Shown here in pieces: positions 55,370 through 64,000 of a stretch of DNA of 64,000 nt. The notes beneath the pieces were generated by a model, which saw only the letters and a list, made by a program, of their open reading frames with translations, searched no databases and was not told the origin of the DNA. The DNA comes from Hyposmocoma kahamanoa (taxonomy: Eukaryota; Arthropoda; Insecta; Lepidoptera; Cosmopterigidae): positions 4,015,280 through 4,079,279 of the forward strand of contig NW_020653200.1 of NCBI RefSeq assembly GCF_003589595.1, written 5' to 3'. Position numbers and translations under genes: made by a program. Position 1 is the stretch's first letter. The number at the start of each line of letters is the position of its first letter.

Positions 55370-58300
55370 GAGATGTCGCTACGATGCTCCAAATACAAAA
55401 GGCGGAAAAAACAAATTTGGCAGTTGTGTATACATTACAATGACTGTTCCTCTTACCCCATCTTTTGGGGGAAGAGCAACGTTAACACAATTTGTACGTT
55501 TTCTGCAAATACATTGTAACTATTGATTTTAACGTAATGATTGTTAAAACATATAAAGCTGATAAATAAACGCAATTTCTGTGTCCTTCTTTGAAATTTT
55601 TCCTGAAATTTTTTTTTATAATATCAAGTGACTGCACGAATATGCCGTACGCCTGATAGTAAGCTATACGCCGGTCTAATTCTTATAAGACTATCTGTTC
55701 TTCTTAAAGCTCAAAATTTTTGACTCAAAATAAAGTATGTTCCTTTTACCCTACCAAACTATATATTATTTCAACCGATTTTAAAACTTTAGGCTATTGT
55801 GTTTCATTTTTTTTTAAATATAAAACTCAAACAATTTGTAGAAGGCCGAAAGTGATAAAAGTATTAATGTAAACCATACTTTCAGGAAAACTTCGAAAGC
55901 GTTATTTACATGAAAAGTATAGCCGGAAGTTCATGTGGAAGTCGATATTTCATTCTATTACTTACCATGTATTTTGATTTCTCTGTACAGATATTTATTA
56001 AATTAATAATTGCAAGCTTGCTAAATACGCATATTAGTTCGAACTATACTCTGAAATTAATTATCTTTTTAGATTTTTTGTCTTTTTTTCTATTACATTA
56101 ATCGTATTTAGTGTATACTAACCTCGTTTGTATAAATCTCGAATATAAATCTTTAGGTTTTTTTTTCTTTTCTATTTTATATTAACCATATTTAGTGTTC
56201 TATTATCTTTATATACATCTCGGACATAAATCTGCCTTACCGAGATATTTATTTAAATGTATATTTGATGGAAAGTAAAACGAAAATATACATTGATTAT
56301 TTTGTACACAACTACTGATTTGGTGTTTCTCCTTACATGTGAATAATAAGTAATATATGAGTATATGTTTAATTGTACTTCATTTACACATTTCACTTAT
56401 GTTGGTATTCAAGAACTTAAAAAATATTAATGATTATTGACCTTAGTTCTATTATTATAATTTATGAATGTTGTTTCGTAATTTACACTTTAAACATTAT
56501 TGCTATTTTATATTTTCACTTTGCGTTACACATATTTTTAACAGGTACAGATACGCTTTTGGTATATTGTTACTTATGTAGATAACGTTGAGTACGGAGG
56601 CATCAGGAAACATATTTACATTATGTAAATAGGGCGCAATGAAAAATAATACGTAAATGCAGTTATTTTGCTTATCCTAAAACTAAATTACACCAATGAG
56701 TAGATCATCTTGAAACGGAGCAGCACTTTTACACCACCCTCTAAAAGAAAATGAATCTATGGAAGTATAATAATTACCTCATTATATAGACCTTTTGTTT
56801 CCTAATCACTTTATTGCATGATAGTTTCATAGATCGAAAGATGATAGAGCACTAAATATACGTTCAGAAACGTGTATACCACCAGATTTAGTCCGATAAT
56901 ATTGAAAACAATATTTAACGAAAACAAAGCTGAAATGTTGAGGAATAAATTTAAATTTATATTTCTATGACTACCTATAGTCATCGTCTGTTTTTTTTAA
57001 GATGGACTAAAATGACAGTTCACTGTTGCCCGCTTGCAAGCAGCTAATTATTGCAGTCGATAAATATTCTGTCGACTGAATTTTGGTTAATAAATCCCCG
57101 AACTTGTTAATTATTTGTCTAACTGCTGGGCACATGTACTTTTGGATTGTCAATTTTTCATATATTATATACAGTACATTTAGGACCATATATTAAAAAT
57201 ACAAAGAGGAGACATGCATACTTTGAAGTTTTTTATTTTAATTCAATATAGATAACCATACCCGTATTTCCTTTTTAAAATGTGCATAAAACTTGACACT
57301 TGACATAAATTTCGATACTAGTAGGCCAAGTCTCAAAACAGGAATAAAGAAGACAATAACGCAATTAGTAACCATTTGAACATCGTAATATTCACAATAT
57401 GTTTGGCAAAATGTTGCCTTCTTTCACAATATATCGATAAAAATATCGACAACTACATGCCTATTTAAAATTTTATGAAAACTGGCAATGCCATGCAAAT
57501 AACATTCAAATCCGTCTTCGAAAAAGACAGACTAATAACTAACTAACTTTTGATAGTAAAGGAACGAAATATATTTTTAGAACAGTAGGTCATTTTCATG
57601 AAAATCAAAAATATTTTATAAAACAGAATAATAATTTTGTGTGTTTATACCGCGTATCCCACGGATATGGGACTATGAGTAAAAGTATATTAAATACTGT
57701 AAATAGGATATTTTGCTTCATAGAAACATTGTTTTATGTTTCAAAGTAAATATACAATATATATAATATAAATAAATAAGTAATAATACTGCATTCAAAG
57801 ACTTTTGAAATGGTATTTCTCTCATTTAGGAATGATCCGATTGAATGACAAGAAAACCGTTTTTTATTATGCTAATCGAAAGAGTTTTTAATATATTATA
57901 TAACGCAACACACTCAATTGAGGTTATCATAGCAAAAGTGGTGTAACTCATATTTCTTTTTTTTTTCTACGTTATTACTTCAAATAGTAAAGTACATATT
58001 TATTAAAATATTAATTATAATAAAAAATAAAAAATAATAATATATAGTATTAAAATACATGTGAAAAAAAATATAATTAATTTTTTTATGCATGAAACTA
58101 CCATCCAAATATAAAATAATTATGTACACATTATTTTTTATTTCATTTTTATTAAAAAAAAAAAAATTAAAAGAAAAGTAACATACTAGGTATATTAACT
58201 TAAACGAACATTTATAAAATTTGTTACTTATAATAAATGCAGAAGTACAAATTATTGCTTATAATAAAAAATGAATCAATTTTTCTGTCTCCCCACGATA

Positions 58301-59690
58301 GTCTAGGAATTTATCATTACCTTCCAACTTTCTTCTTTCTTCACGACCAACCAACCACCAAACCAAACACGCGACCAACTTCCTTTCCAAATTTCGTGAA
58401 GCGTCTTCGACGCGTTTTATTGTGACTGGTAGGTAACAAACAGACTTTTATAATATCTGTATGGACAAACCTTAATTATTTCTTTAAGTGAATTTGTAGG
58501 AAATTTCTACAAGAAACAGAAATAAATTAACAATAAAAGCTATCCATTACTCTTGTGTTCACGCAGTTTTCACTAGAAGTTGAATGCGGTGGACTTTAAG
58601 GCCTTCAAAGTAGATACTTAATTTTGCTTGCAACAAATTATTGCAAGCAGAATTAAGCAGTACTGGAAAGATATTACTTTTATTTCTTTACGTGTAATTA
58701 CATTTATGTAGGCTAACTGTAGATATACTTTTCGTGGTCTTTGTATTATTCCCGTCATATATTTGTTGGTAGGTTATAATTGACCGTTTCGGTCTGCATC
58801 ACAAAAATACAGGGTATTTTTTCACATTTGGTCGGTTCATAAGTCTTTAAATGCAATAACTTGCTTTTAAATCTACAACATTTAAAGTACTTTCCCATAG
58901 CTGTGAGACGTCCTGTACATATACTAAGAAAATACTTATACAAGACAAAATAGAATCCGAGTGTCGTAAGTGTAACATTTTTTGGCACCGAGCCTGTTTC
59001 TTTAACCTAAATTTTATTTGCAGCTATACATAATATTATGCACATTTATTATTATTTAATCTCTCACTTTACTTAACTATCATAAACTGAGCGATGTACT
59101 TTTAATACTTCATCATAAGTGAGGATTATAGAAGTCAGAGTTAACAACTTGAAACAGAATAAATGTAAGCATTTGATAAGGTATTCTTAGTGAGTAGATA
59201 ATTAATTATACTTACTGTACTAACTTTAAGAAATATTTTGTTTCTGTTATGTAACTGTTACTTAGATATCTATCTTATAATTGTAATTTACGATTTCATT
59301 ATACATTTTACATCATAATATTCCCGGTGAGATACAACTAAGTAAGTAATTAGATTATGTTTTACGATCCAGCATGTACTCCAATGGTATCGTTCGTTTT
59401 GTATATTGTTTCGGGTCTAAAAGTATCGCTTAAATGTTGTTTAATTATGTTATCTACCTATCCTTAAACTTATCACTAACACATAGGTACACAATAATGA
59501 ACGCCCGATTTCAATACTACTTCGAATATCTACATACAAATTTTAATTTGTAAAAAAATATTTTTATAACCATACGTTTGTACAGTTAGTATTAAGTTCA
59601 TTATAAAGGTAATTTCTTAAACGTACTTTACAAAAAAAAAATATTTTCTTTTTTCATTTACGTATGTGTCAAACAGTTTTATATACTTTC
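55370..59690. other. Long AT-rich gene-poor stretch
   Basis: About 4.3 kb of strongly AT-rich sequence with homopolymer and AT-microsatellite runs (for example 58010-58170). The open frames are short and hydrophobic or Lys/Asn-rich, as AT bias produces. It may include the 3' UTR of the minus-strand LRR gene, but I could not fix a poly(A) site. Confidence 0.45.
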
Positions 59691-59696
59691 TTTGGT

Positions 59697-59900
59697 TTAC
59701 ACTAGATCGTCTTCATATTCGTATCACAAATCGTTACATTCAAGTATCGTCGGGGGCACAGTGGGTGGCGGAATGTAATGCAAAGAAGCAACGTCGAAAG
59801 CCGTAGCAGAAACCGAGGCCAGTGAAGGTTCGTGTCCAATACGCACAACACGTGGTGGGGGCGGCGCGGGCACCACCTCACACGGTAGCTGGGCACGCTG
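59697..59900 (-). other. In-frame coding-like extension after the LRR stop codon
   Basis: Directly after the TAA (followed by CAG), the LRR frame stays open for 58 codons to TGA (59724-59726), then 8 codons to TAA (59697-59699). The 58-codon peptide includes VVPAPPPPRVVRIGHEPSLA and SLHYIPPPTVPP. It is proline-rich and uses GC-rich codons (GTG, CCC, GCC, GCG), unlike the AT-rich DNA beyond 59697. After TGA come Y-E-Y-E-D-D-L-V. Either ribosomes read through the first (and perhaps second) stop to lengthen the cytosolic tail, or the stops are recent mutations or sequence errors in a formerly longer protein, or alternative splicing bypasses them. The frame continuity is seen directly. The mechanism is inference. 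Confidence 0.6.
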
Positions 59901-61610
59901 TTAGCTACCCTTTGTCACCAGATGATACGGTGCGTGAATGGTAGCTACACTGCCAAGCTCAGTGCGTCCAAGCAACTCATCCGGATGTTCATGCTCGTGC
60001 TCTCTTCTCTTTTCCTCGTTAGTATAGTAACGAGCGGCGCGCCGGCGCGTGCAACACAACGCTGCAGCCACCGCTGCCACCATCGCTACACACAGTAACA
60101 TCAACCCCGCTATTACACTCATTTGCGCCTCATGAGTGCTTGGACATGGGTCCAACTTGTCGAAGCTTAATTCGCCGAAACTTACTCCATGCAATCTCAT
60201 TGGAGAATAACACTTTGCGTGACGTATCGTACCATTCAGCACAGTAGTTGTCATATAAATTAGCATAGTTCCAACGGAACATTGGTCGCAACGCCAGGTG
60301 TTCTTTGATAGGTTTATTTGCGCTATCGCTTCCAATCGTTGCAGATCCAATTCATTTAAAGTTTGCAATTTATTGTGTGAAATGTCGAGATTTTGCAAAA
60401 ATTTTGTCTTTGTCAGCAATTTATATGGAAATTTTGTTAACTTGTTCCAAGATATATCCAAAGCCACCAAATGTTCATTGTAAATGAAGAAATTGGAAGG
60501 AATCTCCTCCAAAGATAAATTGGCGAGTCCAACGCCATGTATTTCCGGTAAAATCTGCAGCAGAATAGCAATTTCATTGAGGGGTAAATTATTACCACTG
60601 AAATTAATAGTTTTTAATGAATCTACAACTGGAGCGAAAGTTTGTAAATGAAACCTGTCTATTTTGTTGTGACTTATATCCAAGTGCGCGAGGTTCGTTA
60701 AATTGGTGAGTGCGGCTGGCGCCAGCAGGGCGAGACGATTGCGTGCTAGGGACAACGCTCGTAGTTCACGGTTCCTTCCAAACATGTTGTCTACGACTAC
60801 TGACAATTGATTTCCATCCAGTTCTAATTTACGTAATTTTTTAAGACTTATAAATTCGTCTGAGGTTAGGTATTTGAACAGATTTTCTCCTAAATCAAGA
60901 GTTTCTAAATGTGACACTAAGTGATATATCTGTGTGTTTACTCTTCGAAGAAGACAGCGTCTACATCTAAACACTCTCAAATGCTGTATGTCCTTGAATA
61001 CCTCTGGATTTAGATCCTCTAACGGGTTGGTGCTCAAATCTAAATACTGGAGCTTAGCTAACATTCGAAAAAGTCGAGGAACTAATGATGTGATTTCGTT
61101 GTCAGCCAAAATTAATGTCCTCAATGAAGTCAAGTGCCTGAAGGTTTCACTTGGCATTTGCTCTATTTTATTGTGGTCAAGATGTAAATCTGTGAGATTT
61201 ATGAGCCCCCGAAAATTATCAGCTCCTATAGCAGTTAAGTTGTTGTGCGTCAAATTTAAGACTCTTAAGTTTTGAAGGCCCCAAAAGGAATACTGGCCAA
61301 TAGAAGGAACATTTGAATTGACGATATGAAGTTCACGAAGATAGGCAAAGGGAGTAGGTTGAGTGAATATGGGGCCTATTGTGAGAAAGTTAGGAAATTC
61401 CGGGGGTGCAGCGATGACGATAACTTGTGCGCTGCGGTCCAGATAGTCGACTGGCACAGTGTGCATGTTACCGCGCGTGCACTCGACGCGCAGCGCCCTG
61501 CCTTCCTCTCGGTCAGGCACCACGCGGCACTGGCACTCTTGCGGGCACGTCACCTCCGCACCCTCGCTGTCTATTGCTAGAAGCATTGCCGCCCATCCCA
61601 GCAGTATCAT
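59901..61610 (-). CDS. Leucine-rich-repeat single-pass membrane protein
   Basis: A 569-residue type I membrane protein, likely a cell-surface recognition or adhesion receptor. Residues 1-18 form a signal peptide (ILLGWAAMLLA core). Cys22, 26, 28 and 44 (CPQECQC...C) form an LRR N-cap. About 15 LRRs follow from residue 90 to 455, with repeats such as NLRVLNLTHNNL, KLRKLELDGNQL and FLQNLDISHNKL. One repeat is unusual (FRCRRCLLRR). A C-cap-like segment (WRCDQC...C...CP) leads to a membrane helix at about 497-520 (VIAGLMLLCVAMVAAVAAAL) and a basic cytosolic tail (TRRRAARYY). The ATG lies 16 bases inside the exon, after the acceptor TTATTTGTTACAG at 61627, so a 5' non-coding exon lies further upstream. 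The family resembles insect LRR receptors, but I cannot name the orthologue. The TAA stop at 59901-59903 is followed by a coding-like extension (next entry). Opposite-strand ORFs here are shadows. Confidence 0.92.
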   Translation of the reverse strand: MILLGWAAMLLAIDSEGAEVTCPQECQCRVVPDREEGRALRVECTRGNMHTVPVDYLDRSAQVIVIAAPPEFPNFLTIGPIFTQPTPFAYLRELHIVNSNVPSIGQYSFWGLQNLRVLNLTHNNLTAIGADNFRGLINLTDLHLDHNKIEQMPSETFRHLTSLRTLILADNEITSLVPRLFRMLAKLQYLDLSTNPLEDLNPEVFKDIQHLRVFRCRRCLLRRVNTQIYHLVSHLETLDLGENLFKYLTSDEFISLKKLRKLELDGNQLSVVVDNMFGRNRELRALSLARNRLALLAPAALTNLTNLAHLDISHNKIDRFHLQTFAPVVDSLKTINFSGNNLPLNEIAILLQILPEIHGVGLANLSLEEIPSNFFIYNEHLVALDISWNKLTKFPYKLLTKTKFLQNLDISHNKLQTLNELDLQRLEAIAQINLSKNTWRCDQCSVGTMLIYMTTTVLNGTIRHAKCYSPMRLHGVSFGELSFDKLDPCPSTHEAQMSVIAGLMLLCVAMVAAVAAALCCTRRRAARYYTNEEKRREHEHEHPDELLGRTELGSVATIHAPYHLVTKGS

Positions 61611-61626
61611 ATACCGACCGAGGTTT

Positions 61627-61640
61627 CTGTAACAAATAAG
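61627..61640 (-). other. Splice acceptor of LRR coding exon
   Basis: Read on the minus strand, CTTATTTGTTACAG precedes AAACCTCGGTCGGTAT and the ATG. The pyrimidine-rich tract and CAG fit a 3' splice site, implying an upstream non-coding exon. Confidence 0.6.
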
Positions 61641-61829
61641 AAGTCGTTATAACATCTGTATATTCCCGACAAGTCCAAATATATAATTATTAATAAATAA
61701 AATACTACTGCTGTAAAACAGAAGTCAAGTTTGCCTTGATATTTCTTTTAAGTATCTTTTTTAACCATGATACACTTTTATTTCAATTAAAAATAAAAAA
61801 TAAAATCACAGTACAGAGTACTTAAAAAA

Positions 61830-62095
61830 ACGACCTCAAAAGTTCGTTCAATTTTACATCTATTTGCCAAGTTTGATTGAAATCAGTTACCGGAAAATAT
61901 GCGAAACCGGATTCGTCCCCTAGTTTGCCACCCTTAGGGGTGGAAAACTATATTGTCTTGAAATTTAAATACGATCACTACTGAGGTACCCTCTTTCCAA
62001 CAAAAAAGAATCATCAAAATCGGTTCACAAATGTCTAATAAGATACGTACAAAAAACAGTCTAATTGAGAACCTCCTCCTTTTTTAAAGTCGGTT
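61830..62095 (+). repeat. Family B repeat
   Basis: ACGACCTCAAAAGTTCGTTC, TTGATTGAAATCAGTTACCG, CTCTTTCCAACAAAAAAGAA, CATCAAAATCGGTTCACAAA and a right end TTTAAAGTCGGTT match copies at 16.9-18.0 kb. It lies in the presumed first intron or upstream region of the LRR gene. Confidence 0.65.
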
Positions 62096-62109
62096 AAAAA
62101 TGATCCTCC

Positions 62110-62695
62110 TGTTTTAAATACGATTACGGTCAAAGTTTTTTGTCAAATATTTTTGTTATGTGTGTTATGACATACAAATATACGAACCTACCAAACGCTA
62201 GCAGTCAGAATAAATCAGGGAGAATTAACGAGCTACACTGAAAAAAACTTGCCTCAATCCTGTGAACTAGGAACGAGATTACAGTCTTGTGAAATATGCG
62301 GCTCGCTTTGTCCGGGGGATTCAAACCCCCTGAAAAATAACGCCCAGATAACAAAGGGCTTTTTGACGCGTCGACTAAGCGGCATCCATTTTGTGAAATT
62401 CCTAAATATTCATTCACACCCTATGAAAAAGAATTCAATATATGCAACCTAAAGACCCGTGATCTTTATCAGTTTCACGATTCAAAATAGGCAATTGAAC
62501 GCTCGTACTCAATACTTTAGTGCTATTCAATAACACAGGCAAAACATGTCTGGAACCTATTTAGTAATTAACTTTTACTGACTTAACTATCTATAACGTA
62601 CATAGTTTTGTTATTAAATCCATCCAGCACGAGGTTTATAGAAAAGTTATTACACAGCGAATGAAAGGAAGATAAATTTTGTAGTAGGTACTGTA
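62110..62695. other. No recognisable feature
   Basis: Intronic or intergenic sequence upstream of the LRR coding exon. No gene or clear repeat. Confidence 0.35.
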
Positions 62696-62699
62696 TAAA

Positions 62700-62880
62700 G
62701 TATAAAAATAAAACTTTAATTTGAAATTCACCATGGGCTTTTCAGTGAAGGAAGAACTTCGGTTGAAGTTGCCCCCAACCCGCACTGGGCGTGCGTGACG
62801 GTATATGACCTAAAATACTCGCCTCAGAGGAGATCCGAGTCCAGCAGTGGGACGTACAAATGGGCCGATGATGTATAAAG
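62700..62880 (+). mobile_element. RTE/CR1-type LINE 3' tail
   Basis: GAAGTTGCCCCCAACCCGCA, CTCAGAGGAGATCCGAGTCC and AGCAGTGGGACGTACAAATG followed by GGCCGATGATGTA are the usual 3' UTR words of lepidopteran LINEs with GATGAT tails. A poorer relative lies at 34120-34280. Confidence 0.6.
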
Positions 62881-62959
62881 CAGGTGTAGTAATGTCTCCC
62901 CCTATGCGAAACAGGCATCATAACCAGTACACGTACTAATTTAACAACCTGCCCCATCA

Positions 62960-63480
62960 TTTAGACATCAGCCTAAGAGGGGTTTCTTGTACTTGGAAAT
63001 GATTATTTAATTACGTTGTACTTTCGCTTTTAAATAACCAATGTTATAACCCGAGGGTCTTTGCAGTCACATTACGAAATGCAAATTCTTATTTACAAAA
63101 AGAAAATAAAAATGATATGATGTCGTTTATTCTTAAGGTGCCTACTTTGCAAACAAGGCTATAATTACCCAATACACATTATAACATTATATTTGGTTTA
63201 TATGTTTAGATTACACTTTCCTCGCTAAACTACGTATACGTAGTTTGACTTTATTGTATGTATAGAGGTATACCTCTTGCCATCATAATGTAGTAAGTTA
63301 ATTCTTGGTGTAATTGGCAGATTGATACGTGATTTAGTTCGTGTATTGACTTATGATATCTGTCGCGATTTGATGCGTGATTTATTTCCCGGTCTTACTT
63401 ATGGCTTAAGGCGAAGTATTTGCGCGCACTAGATTTTAGGAGGTATAACATGAATAAAATAAGAACAGGCGGAGAAAATT
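62960..63480. other. No recognisable feature
   Basis: AT-rich sequence. A short inverted repeat ACTACGTATACGTAGTTTGA lies at about 63229-63248. Confidence 0.35.
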
Positions 63481-63565
63481 TGACACAGATCCGACGTTGA
63501 CATGCGCGCGATGGCGACTGACGGGGCAGCGGGCGGCGCAGCGTGTCGTCAAACCATTGGGAAAT
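63480..63565 (-). promoter_or_regulatory. Candidate promoter/5' exon of the LRR gene (CpG-rich)
   Basis: GACATGCGCGCGATGGCGAC and GGGGCAGCGGGCGGCGCAGC form an isolated CpG-rich island about 1.9 kb upstream of the LRR coding exon. On the minus strand there is a CCAAT box (CCCAATGG at about 63553-63560) and an initiator-like TCAGTCG. The LRR gene needs an upstream exon, so this is a reasonable place. No donor site is certain. Confidence 0.25.
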
Positions 63566-64000
63566 TTTCAAGTTTTAGTATAAATGTTAATTTAGTAACT
63601 AATAGGGCTTCATTTGAAAACCAAAATTTAGCAGGTTCTCTGTAGTATTTAAAGAGAAATATGTCCATATGAAAAAGAAAGTGTCAAAGTTAGATATTTG
63701 ATTCTTAAATAATTCCTATTAGACTTTTATTTTTGCTTGTTTTCGAGATTTTACATGATCAAGTAAAGTACATCCCATCATGCATCGAATTAGACAATAA
63801 ACTCAGGTGTATCGTACATTATTTTATAAGACCGTTCTTTAATAGTAAATACCTAAATCATTTGGTCTAGCGAAACAGTTATTTCCGCTTCTCCTCCGAC
63901 CTTAATTCGCAGCTTTAGTCGCTTTTTGGTGCGTGGTTTGTGAATTTGATTCTCGGTCTCTGTCGAGATTTAAGGTATTGTTTAATTCACGATCCCTATC
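63566..64000. other. No recognisable feature
   Basis: AT-rich sequence to the end of the window. Confidence 0.35.

Noticed and set aside
59702..59896. Minus-strand 64-codon ORF (MPSYRVRWCPRR...)
   Set aside because: It is a shifted frame over the coding-like LRR extension. The in-frame reading is more protein-like and contiguous with the receptor.
60298..61639. Several plus-strand ORFs of 60-113 codons
   Set aside because: All lie antisense to the LRR coding exon and contain no independent motifs.

Overview
The window reads as nuclear DNA of a moth or butterfly (Lepidoptera). It is AT-rich, has introns, and is dominated by degenerate transposons with lepidopteran flavour: jockey-like and RTE-like LINE tails ending in GATGAT-type repeats, tRNA-derived SINEs with the box motif GTGGCCGAACGGTTAC, mariner and Tc1 relics, and many palindromic MITEs. 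No bacterial features were found. Only two host genes can be called with confidence. A third possible host exon is weak.

Layout. 0-12 kb: nested and broken LINEs (a jockey-like copy at about 1985-4255 interrupted by an opposite-strand RNase H-type LINE at 3282-3882), short palindromic elements and SINEs. 12-23 kb: mostly unannotatable AT-rich DNA with scattered repeats, a cluster of AACCGACTTCA-family repeats (16.9-18.0 kb) and a 0.9 kb repeat (22012-22908) that reappears inverted at 40.9-43.0 kb. 23774-24639: a GC-rich, poly(A)-tailed insertion with a 14-bp target duplication. 27-37.5 kb: jockey, mariner and SINE remnants and palindromic MITEs. 38821-40681 (minus): a two-exon NDUFS8-type complex I subunit gene with an unusual Pro/Cys-rich N-terminal insert. 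40.9-43 kb: the inverted 0.9 kb repeat, interrupted by a LINE 3' fragment flanked by 217-bp direct repeats. 43999-46710: an apparently complete FLYWCH/MULE transposase DNA transposon with long identical terminal inverted repeats and a perfect 9-bp target duplication. 47-59 kb: AT-rich, gene-poor, with a Tc1 relic and hairpins. 59697-61626 (minus): a leucine-rich-repeat type I membrane protein gene.

Most notable observations. (1) The LRR gene ends in TAA, yet the same frame stays open for 58 codons that look protein-coding, to TGA, then 8 more codons to TAA. This suggests stop-codon readthrough or a lineage-specific nonsense change. (2) The NDUFS8-like protein carries a CPPC-rich N-terminal segment absent from the usual subunit, suggesting a specialised paralog. 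(3) The MULE copy looks young and potentially autonomous. (4) Two retroelement insertions are flanked by abnormally long direct repeats (217 and 83 bp).

The host genes show no obvious functional link to one another. All family calls come from motif reading by eye, without database searches.
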